Source of the DNA: Entrophospora sp. SA101
Taxonomy: Eukaryota > Glomeromycota > Glomeromycetes > Entrophosporales > Entrophosporaceae
Assembly (NCBI GenBank): GCA_958430865.1
Contig: CAUDNR010000435.1
Span: 1-54,869, forward strand
Reading direction: 5' to 3'
Length of the DNA: 54,869 bases
Shown here piece after piece: positions 44,394 to 54,869 of the stretch. Under the pieces are notes generated by a model. The model was not told the DNA's origin and made no database searches. It saw only the letters and a program-made list of their open reading frames with translations. A program made the translations under genes and the position numbers. Each line of letters begins with the position of its first letter. Position 1 is the first letter of the stretch.

Positions 44394-45149
44394 GCCCAAA
44401 AGACAGCCACAAACTAAAAAAGAATCTCAAAGTAATAATAGTTCAGAACAAAACGGGTAAGCCTATTATTATAAATAATTATTTTCACGCGTCTTAGGAT
44501 TATTATTATTATCATCATCATCATTTAATAGAGAAGATATGGTTCAAATGTTTTCTGTTTTCCAAAGTAAGTTTATTAAAAGGAGGAATTGTAATGATAA
44601 TAGTAATATAATATAAAACAACAATAATTGTTGTTGTTGTTGTTGCTGCTAGCACGTATGGAAAAGAAAGTAAGGGATAGACAAGAAAAGCTTGAAAATG
44701 ATTGCAATAAAACAATGCAACAAATGAGAAAGTTGACTCAAGAACTTGTTTCAAAACAAAAACAAGAAATGTAATTTATATTTATTTATCTTAATTAATT
44801 GATTTATATTTATTCTAATAATACACTCGATTATATAGAGAAATGAAAGTTAACAAATATAAGAATCAATATCAAGAATATAAGGAAGAAAAATACTCAA
44901 TTTTAGAAAGATTGAAATCGGAAAATTTAAAATTATTGGTAAGAAAACATTTGTATAATAACATTTCTATCATTGTTATTATTATCAACTATAATTAATT
45001 AAAATAACATCATCAAATCACAGCAAAATTATAAATCAATCGTTAATGAATTAGCAAGAGTTGAAATGTCTCAAATGAAAGAATTCCAAATATTTGAGAA
45101 AAAATATAATTCATTTATTGAAGAGATTGAAGCAATTCAAAATGAATAA
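44392..45149 (+). CDS. small coiled-coil protein, five exons (about 147 aa)
   Basis: Exons 44392-44456, 44532-44566, 44653-44770, 44839-44938 and 45024-45149; introns 75, 86, 68 and 85 bp with GT-AG ends (GTAAGC, GTAAGT, GTAATT, GTAAGA donors). Phases 2, 1, 2, 0 all close into one frame ending TAA. The N-terminus is basic and polar (MPKRQPQTKKESQSNN). From residue 22 on it is almost entirely helical with heptad-like spacing: EDMVQMFSVFQTRMEKKVRD, then QELVSKQKQEMEMKVNKYKN, then LKLLQNYKSIVNELARVEMS. The layout (short basic head, then a long coiled coil beginning with a MFxxFQ-type helix) faintly recalls SYCP3/XLR-type chromosome-axis proteins, but coiled coils mislead and I do not assert this. 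No long single frame exists, so ORF scans miss it. Confidence 0.75.
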
Positions 45150-47773
45150 TCCATTGACAAACTATATATATATATTAATATATGCACAAATAATAATATT
45201 AAGATATATAAATAACTAGAATATTTAATAAGTAAAAATATTATTTTTTTAACCTGATATTTGATCGGATGTCTTGCAGCTCAATCACTTGTCGCTCGAT
45301 GTTTTGATGTATAACATAAATTTCTCCAAAAAAGTATTTTTTTTAAAAAACCCATTATATTGAATGTTCTTAATGAATATATAGAGTTGGAAATTGGTTG
45401 TCAAAAAAAGTCCAGAATAAAAAAAACCGGGGCAAGAAAACGAGGAGAGGGGAAAAAGGACAGTTAACATAACATGTTAATCTTCCAACTATATATAATG
45501 ATAGAATAATCAAATTATTAAAGTTGACTTTAGATATCGATATAATTTAAATATCATTCGCTATTTTGCATCAGACCTAGTCGGGTCACTCCCTCTTCCA
45601 TCTGAAATTAATCATTTTGGGAACCCTTAAAGCAACACTTTATGACTCGTTTAGCGAATGAAGCCTTGTGTTGGCATGCATAGCCAACACTCCCAGATGA
45701 AAATATTTCAACTATATCTGGAAATATGAAGCAGAATGAAATTTCCTGCCACTTCTCATCCAGTACTGGTAGCAGTTGTGGTGAAGGGTTGGAAATAAGG
45801 TCTGAAAAAAAAAAACGGAAATTCCTCTTGAATGCTAAGAATTTTCTGAAAGAAAAATTTAACAAATTTTTACACATAATCCTACTCAATTAACCTATTG
45901 TTAATTTAAAGCTAGCCTACCACCTTTAAATAATTAAATAGGCATAATTAAATAAATCTATCTAAATAATTATACAAAAAGATAACATGCTAAAGGCAAA
46001 AATTTTCTCACTTAGCCCCAAAAAATATGAAATTCTGACATACTGAAAATTGGATGAAGTGGCTTGAAAATGTTTTATTTTGTAATTACGTTTTCTTATT
46101 TTTTATTCTGATTTTAATTCTTTTAACTTTAACTTGATTTGCTGATTTGTTTTCATCAACGTTTCTTGTTGGTGAAGTACAGTCCGTTTCTGTGGTTGAG
46201 TTACTTTATGAGCGTATCTAGTAAAACTATTGTGAATAAGAATCTGTGAACATCTTTTTATACAGATTGAGATTACAAAGATCACTTACCTTAAATTTCT
46301 TCACTAATTTGATAACATTTTCGATTTGTAATAAACACATATTTTCCCCTCCCCCAACATGAGAGAAATTAAAAGCGCTACTCTTTAAAATTTTACTTGA
46401 CAAACTTAACAAACTCCAAACTCTAAAAAACTCAAATTTTAGTTAGATGAATCCATCAACAACTTTACAACAAAAACCGGTCATATAGACCTTTTACACA
46501 ACAACAAAAAAAAAACAATGTTGGATTGGATACATCCACTCACACAACACCAAACTAAAAATGGATAGCTGAAAAGATGAAAAATTTCAATAATGAATGT
46601 TTTTCGCCTTCCTTGATGGATGTATATAATAGTGAAAAAAGTGGCGAATATAATAAATGATTTGTGTATGATAAGATGCTCGAGGTGTTGCAATTTGGCC
46701 ACCTGTTTGAAAAGTCAAAAGAACTCGTAATGGCTGCTCAAAGATTTGATCGGTTCAAAGATTTTTCCTTTATTTATCAGATCAACATAATATTAAAAAA
46801 TTTATTTAACTACATCTTTGAGAAATCTCATTAAGTGATGATGACTCTATAAAAAGAGTTGGCAAAGGCGGTTGGAATGAATTCAAAGCATTAACCTTAG
46901 AAAATAAATTATTTTCATTTTGCAATAAATTTTGGTCGATTGATCAGTATATAGATTTTTCCTATGATTGGTCAGAAGTAAATGCTGACTCAGCATCGGT
47001 AATGAAATCTATTATACTACTTTCAACTAATAATATTTAACAAACATGCTTGCTTTTACAAATGTATTTTTTATGAATTATTCACTGGGATTTTCCCTGG
47101 TTTTACTTTATTATAAAACTTACAAGAACCAGGTGACGCAATAAAGTTGAGAAAACCTGTAATCAAAAGTATTTCTCAGAGGTTCCATACTAACACCTAC
47201 TTTAATAGAACACATGCGTCAAGAATATCTTTACAATTAATTATTAAAAAAACAAGGAAGAATTGTATTACAGTTAATCATGACGTCGAGCAAATTTTAT
47301 TTAAATGAATCTTTCGAAATAATAATTTGCCAAAGTTTTCCTATATTGTGATTACGATATCTACATTGCATTGTTGTCACATAGAGATTGATACCGTTAA
47401 CCATTAATCTTGGGTGTTGCAAATTTCAAAGAATACATAAGCGTGTAATGATGAAATAAATATGAAAAATTCTGGTTCCACCAGAGTTTCCAGCTTCTCT
47501 AGAGAGCACCAATCTTTCTTTTGACTAATACTAATGATGTCAAGCAGCAGAAAATTTTCCCCATCCCACAATTTTTTGTACATATCACATGACCAATTTT
47601 TTTCGCCACAAATAACCCAGTTTAGAGTTCAGGCAGTTTTAAAAACAGACTTTTGACCAGTCAAATTCGAAATATGAACGTAGTTATATAAATATTCTTA
47701 GGCATGCATGCTAAATTAGAGCTAAATTTACTCAAATAGTTTAGTTCCCAATCTGCAATTCATATTTTTATCG

Positions 47774-47814
<41 letters not shown>

Positions 47815-48435
47815 TTCTTTTATTTACCGTTAATTTTCTTGAGCATGTGCTTCAAACACATATTTGAAGTGCGTTTAAAGCAGATATTAAAAACATTAGT
47901 GGTTAAACTCGGTTTAGTTATGCTCTACCAAAGAAAATTAACGTCCTTACTCACAAAGCATCATAAAATTTATTAAAATTTTAAAATAAAGTACATCAAT
48001 TCGTTACCTGAAACTTGGAGCCAAGAAAGGTGAACAGAAAAAAATATATATTTAAAAGATAAATGACCAAATAAATTAAAGGCTGAAAAATTTATCAGAA
48101 TTAGATTTAGAGCATCCACCTACTCCATCTGAAGCTGGATCAGCAACATCACCCAGATCTCACCAAAAGAAAAGTTTCATCAGAAAACAGGCCTTGTTTT
48201 TCATTTTTTTGGTATTTATGCAAACACTAATTCCCGCACATAATAATAAATAATGTTACATTCTTTCATTAGCTCATAATATTGTAACGATGAATGTGAC
48301 AAGTGAATTTTATGAATCTTTAATGAGACTGTTAATAATGAAGATAATGAATGTTTTGATACAGCTAATATATCCCTAATGCCACGAGAGAGATAATAAA
48401 AATATTCGGAAATTACATAATAAATATCCAAAACC
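45150..48435. other. intergenic with weak coding-like relics
   Basis: The minus strand at 45608-45810 reads NPSPQLLPVLDEKWQEISF in an open frame of uncertain meaning. The plus strand at about 46854-47037 reads GWNEFKALTLENKLFSFCNK then SIDQYIDFSYDWSEV, ending in a stop. The plus strand at about 47140-47307 reads SISQRFHTNTYFNRTHASRI. These look like pieces of a decayed gene. The plus strand at about 48110-48170 reads LEHPPTPSEAGSATSPRSHQ. No family assigned. Confidence 0.35.
47775..47809. repeat. (TA)n microsatellite
   Basis: About 17 uninterrupted TA units. Confidence 0.95.
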
Positions 48436-48540
48436 TGGGATTATTTCAAAGATGACGGAAATAGCATTGACTGTAAAGTATTAAATTGTGACGCTAGATA
48501 TTCAAGGAATTCTTTTTTTTGGAAAAAAAGCCAATCATAA
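48424..48540 (+). pseudogene. BED-type zinc finger relic of a hAT-like transposase
   Basis: ISKTWDYFKDDGNSIDCKVL followed by NCDARYS fits the start of a BED finger (W-x-x-F, then C-x-x-C-type spacing, here C-K-V-L-N-C). The expected HxxxH end is missing and a stop follows 35 codons after the tryptophan. It lies directly upstream of an unrelated MITE. Confidence 0.5.
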
Positions 48541-48603
48541 AACAGTCGTTGAATTGTTTGAGAGGATTAAGGAACGAAATCCCTATCATAGTCATTTAGC
48601 ATG

Positions 48604-49337
48604 TACATAGGTAAACTCGATAAGTCGGACACAAATGGCTGGACATGGTGTCCGACTTATCAAGAGATCCGAGTTAACAAAATATGCAATTTTACAAAAA
48701 AAAAAATAAAAAAAATAAAAAATAAGAAAATCGTTGTTTAAATCATATTTATTTATTTATAATAATAAATGAAAAAATAATTTAATAAAACAGATAGAAG
48801 ATAAAACAAAAAAATCTCTACTCTTTATCTAAATAAATATTCATACTGGTTTGTACTAAAGAATTATTTTGTTTTCTATTAATTTTCCATTTTAAATCTT
48901 TTAATCATTTAATGATGAGACAACAAAACATGAATTCATTTAATGATGAGATAATAAATGACATAATTGATAAATATAACAATAAAATACATTATTTGCA
49001 AAGACAAATTTTTTAAAATGATTATAATTGATAATAATATTATTCACGAAACAGATTTATTACAAATCATGAATAATGAAATTATTATTACAAAAATTTA
49101 TTGGATAACACATTACTAAAAATAGTAAAGATTATCTCTCAAGATTTACGAAAATCACGTGAACCGACTTATCGAGAGTCATTTATTATTATCTGGCTGG
49201 AGGAGTTGTCGACTTACAGCTTAACAAGTGTTTATATATGTGTCCGACTTATCAAGAAATTTTTAAATATAAAAAAAAAGGGCTGTAAATTTTTGTCCGA
49301 GTTAGGCCAAATCCGACTTATCGAGTTTACCTATGTA
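48604..49337. mobile_element. MITE with perfect 26-bp inverted ends (about 730 bp)
   Basis: 48604-48629 (TACATAGGTAAACTCGATAA, then GTCGGA) is exactly repeated in reverse complement at 49312-49337. If the outermost TA pairs are the target duplication, the element proper is CATAGG...CCTATG. Sub-terminal copies of CCGACTTATCAAGA and CCGAGTTA recur inside both ends. It is non-coding; an 89-codon frame at 49101-49370 crosses the right end and is an artefact. A degraded relative is at 294-1050. Confidence 0.92.
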
Positions 49338-49465
49338 TATATAATAAAATTAAAAAATTCATGTGACTAAATTAACCAGTTAATATTAATAATTTACACT
49401 TTCACTATTTATTTATTATTCATTATTAACAGATACTATTAAATATGAAATATTATTGATTAACA

Positions 49466-49537
49466 GGCTCCATGGTCTAGTCGTATGATTCTCGCTTTGG
49501 GTGCGAGAGGTCGTGGGTTCAATTCCCGCTGGAGCCC
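49466..49537 (+). tRNA. tRNA-Pro (UGG anticodon)
   Basis: The 72-nt sequence folds as a cloverleaf. The acceptor stem GGCTCCA pairs with TGGAGCC, leaving C as the discriminator base. The anticodon arm is CTCGC-TTTGGGT-GCGAG, which gives anticodon TGG. The T arm holds GGTTCAATTCC. The A box (TGGTCTAGTCGTATGA-like) and B box (GGTTCAATTCC) needed for RNA polymerase III are present. T runs about ten and twenty bases downstream can terminate transcription. There is no intron. Confidence 0.95.
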
Positions 49538-49559
49538 ATCAAAAAAATTTTTGGCAAAT

Positions 49560-52114
49560 TTTTTTCAACAAAACTTTCATTAAATGATATTCAGCAAAAT
49601 CAAAGATTATTTTTTTAAAAAAAAAACATACTAAATTTTTCATATTGCAACTATCTACTTTCTCTAACAATTCTGTTATTATCTGCCACAGGTAAAAAAA
49701 GGACAACTTGGAATAAAATCAGTGAAATATCAGGTACCTGATTTTAGCTGATTTTAAGAATGGTGATGATTTTTCATATCTGATTGTTATTGAATTTTGG
49801 CGCTCATTGGCAACAATCAGTAACCAAAATGTAGAAACTCAGTATCCAACAATCAGTAAACTATCAGGCAAAAAAATGTATCATATCAGACACCCTGAAC
49901 TTTAGCTGATCTTTTTTATTGCTGGATGATTATTCATTGATTTATGAAAGAAGAGTTTTACTGATTTTTATCAGATTTGCTAAATTTTGAAACTCATTCA
50001 TTTGTTTTATTTTAAAACTCGGACAGGTTTTTTTCTTACATTGGAAATTGAACCACTTACCTCTGTTATCCATTGTTCGCTTCTTATCCATTATACTATA
50101 TAACATTAATCTGCAAGTTATTTTAATTGCTTATTATAACTTGCATCAATAATAATGATAAGGTATTCAGTGACCAATTAGAACAATTCGATAACAAATC
50201 AAAAAAAAAATAAATTATTCACCCGATTTTTGGCAATGTTAATAATATTAGGATTTTTTTCATCCAATATTGGTAACGGGTTAATCTGTTAAAATAGTAA
50301 GTTCTTTACATGTTTCTCTATATTGTTTAAAAATTGCTTTTCATTGAAAAATAATCAATAAATCTGAACACCAACATTTAGGAAGATTGTGATACTAATT
50401 TTATTTTACTAAGTAGAAGTCATAATGTATTAGACCTCACTTCAGCATAAAAAAAACCAATATTATGTTGCTAATATTAATGGATTGTTAATATTAATAT
50501 TGATATTGATAGTGATAGTATTATTAATGAGTAACACCAAATCCTTCAAAATAAAAAAAATTACAACCAACTTTTAAAGTAAAATTATTGTGATTTAAAT
50601 TATGAATGGGATTTTGGGATTTGAGAAGCATCTATTATTTCAAAATAATCCCAGGTCTTGGATTTTTTTATTACATATTTTCTTATAATATTTCTATTAC
50701 GTGCAAGGTTTTCATTATCAAAACCTTCATTACCTTCAGCCTCATTCAATGATTTATAAACTCACTTGTTACATTCAATATTAATTAGGAGACATAAACT
50801 AATGAAATAACTAATGTTTTGGGAGAAACTTAATCACAAGATATGGGTTTTTGTACCTATTACTATCTGAATCTGATATCACAAAACCAGTTTGAAACAT
50901 AAATGTCCCTTTGAAAAATGCACTTTTTCACTAGAAGTATTAGTATGTTTCCAAATGTTTTTTGATAAATTATCTGTCAATAATTTTCTGTAGGATGGGT
51001 AAATAAATACATCGGGGAAGAGAAATTTCAATGGGAATGCATACAAATCATGTGACATGTCACTGATATGGAATACATAATTACATGATAATAATAATAT
51101 ACATGGAATTATGGAAAACATATTACTAATAAAATAATTAGCTCACAAAAAATATCTCAAACAATGGAAAAGCAAATATTATAGCATTCTAAAATGTAAC
51201 ATATGGTAGAAATAGGTTGCTCACTTTACTCAATCAGGTGACTTTTTGATGCAATTAATCGAGTCAAAGCCAAATTAATTTGACAACATGCATATAACAG
51301 ACCTTTAATTCGCAGGCTAAAACTTAAACAAAGGAATTTAAATGATTGAATCACTTTAGAAATAACTTGAAAATAATAGAAGGTTCAAGTAATGCATTTA
51401 ATTAGGATAAATTAGGATTTCAAAAAATTGGAGAACTAGGTGATAGAACCTTTAACATATATAATAATGTTGTAACTTTCTCAACCTCATTTATCATCTT
51501 CATCATCATAAATAATCATCATAAATAATCATAATAATAATTTAATAAATAACACTGTCCTCAACCTTGTCCCTTATCATAGCCTTCAAATTTATATTTT
51601 TGTAATAATAATAAATCTATCTCTAACAATGAATTCACACTAATCCCAAGCATAATAAATTTATATTTGTCTATTATTTTTATTATTTTCTTTTTTTTTA
51701 GTGTGGTAATATTTAATAAATTTTATTTAGTAGTTTTGGATATGTACCTGACTTGGTAGTAAAGAGGCTAACAGCTAGAAGTGCACACATCAAAAAACAC
51801 AATCAGGATATCATTTAGTATTTCTTAGTGTAAAGAATTGTTTAATGATAGTGAAAGATAGTTTTGAGAGTAAAGCATAAATATGTATTCACAGAAATTG
51901 TTGTTATAAATAAATTGGAAGAAATTGTATTAACATTGTTGACATATTATTATAAATAAATATTGAGATTTACTGTGAGACACAGATTTTTATCTCTGTG
52001 ATCATTTTTATTAGTGTTTATAGATTAATGTTAAAACATTGTATATAAATGTTAAATATAAAAATACTAATGAATAAATAATACTAAATGATGATAAGAG
52101 ACATGGTGATAGGT
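49560..52114. other. intergenic, no gene seen
   Basis: Repeated ATCAG and CTGATTT words at 49710-50000 suggest an old inverted-repeat element but I cannot define its ends. A single open frame at 50879-51121 on the minus strand has no recognisable content. Confidence 0.45.
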
Positions 52115-52271
52115 TAGTGGTTGTATCCACCAAATGATTATCTAGTTAATTGGGTGTTGAAAATCTTCACTAGATGTTGAATTTTATTGACTGACTGATT
52201 TATCCAGGTGTTGAGCTTTATTGATTGACCAAGTGCTTAAACACCCAGATAATCAATAGATATAACCACTA
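52115..52271. mobile_element. MITE with TAGTGGTTRTAT inverted ends (157 bp)
   Basis: Left: TAGTGGTTGTATCCACCAAA, then TGATTATCT and GGGTGTT. Right, reverse complemented: TAGTGGTTATATCTATTGAT, then TATCTGGGTGTT. It lies about 120 bp past the stop of the downstream kinase gene (minus strand), possibly in its 3' untranslated region. Confidence 0.7.
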
Positions 52272-52390
52272 TGATGGGTCACTTCAATCAGGTTAAATTA
52301 CAATGAAGGTTTGATTTAATTAAAATAGATAGATACTGTAATAATAAAAAACTAATGTGAAAATTTCAATAATCAGATAAATAAATTTAT

Positions 52391-53869
52391 TCATAAATTA
52401 TCTGGTATAGTTAATTCAATTTGTTTAGAATCTGACATAGTTAATTCAATTTGTTGAGATACTAAATAATTTAAAATATCATTAATAATAAATAATAAGA
52501 TTAAATATATAACAATAAATTAGATAATTACCATTATTATTACTAATAATTGTAACTTTGTTGGAATTTACAGGTTGAGGAAGATTTGTAAAATTCAATA
52601 ATCTACTTGTATAAACAGCATTTGTATGAACAGTTGCCATAATTGTTGAAGGATTAAAGGGTTTTTTATCTGCTTCCCCAAATAATTTTTTTATTTCTTT
52701 TAATTCATCAAACTGTTCTTCAGAATAACTAGAAGTATTATATTCAATTGCATCTTTCCAAAAAGCAATAATTTTTAAAATTTCATCTGATGTTGGTCTT
52801 TTTTCAGGATCAGCATCTGTGCATTTGTATGCTAACTTAATATAACATTCTGGAGTATTATCTGAAAAACTAGGTCTTAAGCCACCACAGATCTTGAAAG
52901 CAAGATCTATGTCATGTGGTTGATCTTTGAATGGCTGTTGATGTGTTGATGTTTCTGACATTAAAATCCCAAAGCTATAGATGTCTGATTTTTGTGTATA
53001 AGGTTTTTTATTTAATACCTCTGGTGCAATATATGGCAGTACTCCAAATATATCATTTTTACTTGATGTTTCTTGATCAGCTGGGCCTGATAACCCTAAA
53101 TCTGTAATGATTGTTTCAGATAAATATTCAAAATATAAAATATTACCACTGTGAAGATCACTATGTATAAGTTTTTCTTGATGAAGTGTGTTTAAACCTG
53201 AGATAATATTATAAAGTTTTTTAATTTTATCATTCCATCCTGTATAATTTGATTTTAAATATTTTTTAAAATCTCCTTCAGCTGCATATCTCATTACAAA
53301 AACATATTCTTTTGTATTTGGATCTTGTGAAATGCCATAAATATTAACAATACCCTTGTGATAAGGTCCTATAAATTTAATGTGGTTTTGAAGCTTTATG
53401 AAAATCAATAAAAAATTAATATTATTTAAAAACCATTAATTAATTGTTAATTAATTATCAATTTATTTACCTCCTTTAAAAACTTATCAGAAATATTTTG
53501 AGAGTTTTTAAACTTTTTTAATGCTACATCACCATTATTGCGATAATATCTTTTATTATTACTAATATATCTAGGACCATTTGACCAATAACACTTGTAC
53601 ACAGTTGCAAAACCACCTTCTCTATTCCTTTTTCAACTGTGAGTTGGTCATAAGGAATCCATTCAAGATAATGATAACTATCAAATCCTTTTGCTTCAAG
53701 CTGTGTATTTCTGATTATTTCATCTAATTTGTCATTACCACTGCTAGTCCAACTTTGAGCTAACAATTTGGGATCACATGATTGACACCACTGGTAATTA
53801 GTATTATATTTTGCACAAACAAAACAAATTCCATATTTTTTTTTTCTTTCTTTAAACCCTTCAGTGTTA
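52391..53869 (-). pseudogene. TKL-type protein kinase gene, one-base frameshift
   Basis: Exon blocks run 53869-53471, 53393-52532 and 52461-52391; introns 77 and 70 bp. The first block has a cysteine cluster (YGICFVCAKYN, WCQSCDPK), then WIPYDQLTVEK. Directly after, in the A run at 53629-53633 (five A on the coding strand), the frame shifts. One more base would continue into NREGGFATVYKCYW (glycine loop) and DVALKKF (lysine). The second block is intact: LIHSDLHSGNIL (HSD for HRD), ITDLGLSGP, PYIAPEV, DIYSFGILM, then a YTSRLLNFTNLPQP tail. The third ends QQIELTM and IELTIPDNL, a tail I associate with this kinase family. All catalytic residues are kept. The break may be a homopolymer sequencing error, in which case the gene is functional. 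The 5' exon lies beyond the array to the right. Confidence 0.75.
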
Positions 53870-53978
53870 TCTTATTATTCATTATGAAAAATTAAAAATA
53901 AAATAGAATTATTTCAACATAATAAAAATAGACATTCATTTAAAAGTTATAAAAAAAAAATCAATTTATAAATATTTT

Positions 53979-54869
53979 ACCTTCAATTGTTATTATAAAT
54001 GCAAAAAATAAAATTTATTTAATTAGACAATTTATTGTAAAAGTTATAATATAATATAATATAATATTTACCAGCTGGTTATTATGAAGAAATAAAGAAT
54101 ATTTGATTAGATGATGTTATAAAAATTTATTTTGTGTTGTAAAAGTTACTTACATGCTGGTTATTATGTTATTATAAAGAAAATAAACTTATTAATTAAT
54201 CAATGTTTTAATAAAAATTATTTTGTGTTGTAAAAGTTAATTTTATAATATGATACTTACTCCCTGGTTATTATAAAAAGATTTATTAAAGAAAAATAAA
54301 CTTATTAATTAGATATAAAAATTATAAAAAATGATTTATAATACTTACCAGCTGGTTATCATTTAGTTGTTATAAAAATTAATTTATTTATTAGATAATG
54401 TTTAATAAAGTTTATTTTGTAAAAAGTTGATTTATAATATAATTCTTACATACTGATTATTATGAAGAAATAAAAAAACAAGTTATTTAATTAGATGATG
54501 TTTATTTTGTGTTGTAAAAGTTAAATAATATAATACTTATGCTCTATGAAATAAAAAAACAAATTATATAATTTGATGATGTTTATTTTGTGTTGTAAAA
54601 GTTAAATTATAATATAATACTTACCAACTGGTTATTATAAAAACAAATTATTTAATTATATGATGTTTATTTTGGGTTGTAAAAGTTAAATTATAATACT
54701 TACACCCTGGTTATTATAAAGAAATAAAAAAACAAATTAGATGATGTTTATTTTGTGTTGTAAAAGTTAAATTATAATATGATACTTACGCCCTGGTTAT
54801 TATAAAGAAATAAAAAAACAAATTATTTAATTAGATGATGTTTATTTTGTGTTGTAAAAGTTAAATTAT
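53979..54869 (-). repeat. tandem intron-like array with 3-base inter-units, runs off the window
   Basis: On the minus strand, units of 79-107 bases repeat. Each reads GTAAGTAT, a middle with ACTTTTACAACACAAAATAA and usually a CTAAT word, then ATAATAACCAG. Between each AACCAG and the next GTAAGT are exactly three bases. In transcription order these are GGC (54792-54790), GGT (54706-54704), TTG (54627-54625), AGC (54543-54541), TAT (54452-54450), CTG (54351-54349), GGA (54263-54261), CAT (54156-54154) and CTG (54074-54072). The unit after AGC begins AT rather than GT, and the one after TAT reads GTAAGA. A tenth, diverged junction at 53979-53982 reads TTGAAG directly followed by GTAAAA. Unit length equals normal intron length here. 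The array precedes the kinase gene on the same strand. Confidence 0.85.

Noticed and set aside
49101..49370. 89-codon plus-strand frame
   Set aside because: It runs through the right inverted repeat of the MITE into flanking DNA.
49690..50000. Inverted-repeat element with CTGATTT words
   Set aside because: The ATCAG and CTGATTT words recur, but no pair of ends could be aligned.
53821..53869. Second frameshift in the frameshifted kinase gene, at the A10 run
   Set aside because: The cysteine-rich frame stays open back to an acceptor-like AG near 53870, so no break is needed; the ATG frame seen there is in the wrong phase.
1..54869. Organellar or bacterial origin suggested by the low GC content
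   Set aside because: Spliceosomal introns, TKL kinases, a SLC35-type carrier, type II glycosyltransferases and a polymerase III-type tRNA gene all point to nuclear fungal DNA.

Overview
The window is eukaryotic nuclear DNA. It is very AT-rich, with long intergenic deserts, GT-AG introns of about 70-90 bp, a dense load of short inverted-repeat transposons and several multi-exon genes for tyrosine-kinase-like (TKL) protein kinases. The kinases have HxDLHSGNI catalytic loops, DLG in place of DFG, and C-terminal tails with YTSRLLNF or IELTIPDNL. Together these suggest an arbuscular mycorrhizal (Glomeromycotina, Rhizophagus-like) fungus. That assignment is inference from family recognition; no database was consulted.

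Layout. 0-9.7 kb is transposon-rich. It holds a TTCGAATC-type repeat, a degraded MITE, a piggyBac C-terminal remnant, an intact multi-pass membrane protein gene (2847-3743), a broken Tc1-like transposase (4100-5009) and a broken pogo/Tigger-like transposase with its terminal repeats (8490-9622). 9.9-21.6 kb is a minus-strand cluster: one two-exon TKL kinase (9899-11992), then a seven-exon gene (14871-19368) that reads as three kinase units in tandem in one polypeptide, then a decayed multi-exon gene of unknown family. 23.6-24.8 kb holds a three-exon gene joining RING, ubiquitin-like and TerD domains. 29.6-41.1 kb holds three glycosylation genes on the same strand: a GDP-fucose-type nucleotide-sugar transporter, a GT31-type glycosyltransferase and an O-fucosyltransferase-like protein. 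44.4-45.1 kb holds a small five-exon coiled-coil gene. 49.47 kb carries a tRNA-Pro(UGG). 52.4 kb to the end is another TKL kinase gene, broken by one base. Its 5' side is a tandem array in which intron-like units of about 80-100 bp, each with a donor and an acceptor, are separated by exactly three bases.

How the genes may work together. The transporter, O-fucosyltransferase and GT31 enzyme could form a Golgi/ER pathway that supplies GDP-fucose, adds O-fucose and extends it; this rests on family membership and proximity only. The kinases belong to an expanded family. The triple-kinase protein lacks a canonical catalytic residue in every unit, so it may be a scaffold or decoy. The most unusual structures are the three-base microexon-like array, the in-frame triple kinase and the RING-Ubl-TerD fusion.

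Gene models were spliced by eye and checked for reading phase. They need transcript support. Long stretches hold nothing I can identify, and these are stated as such.
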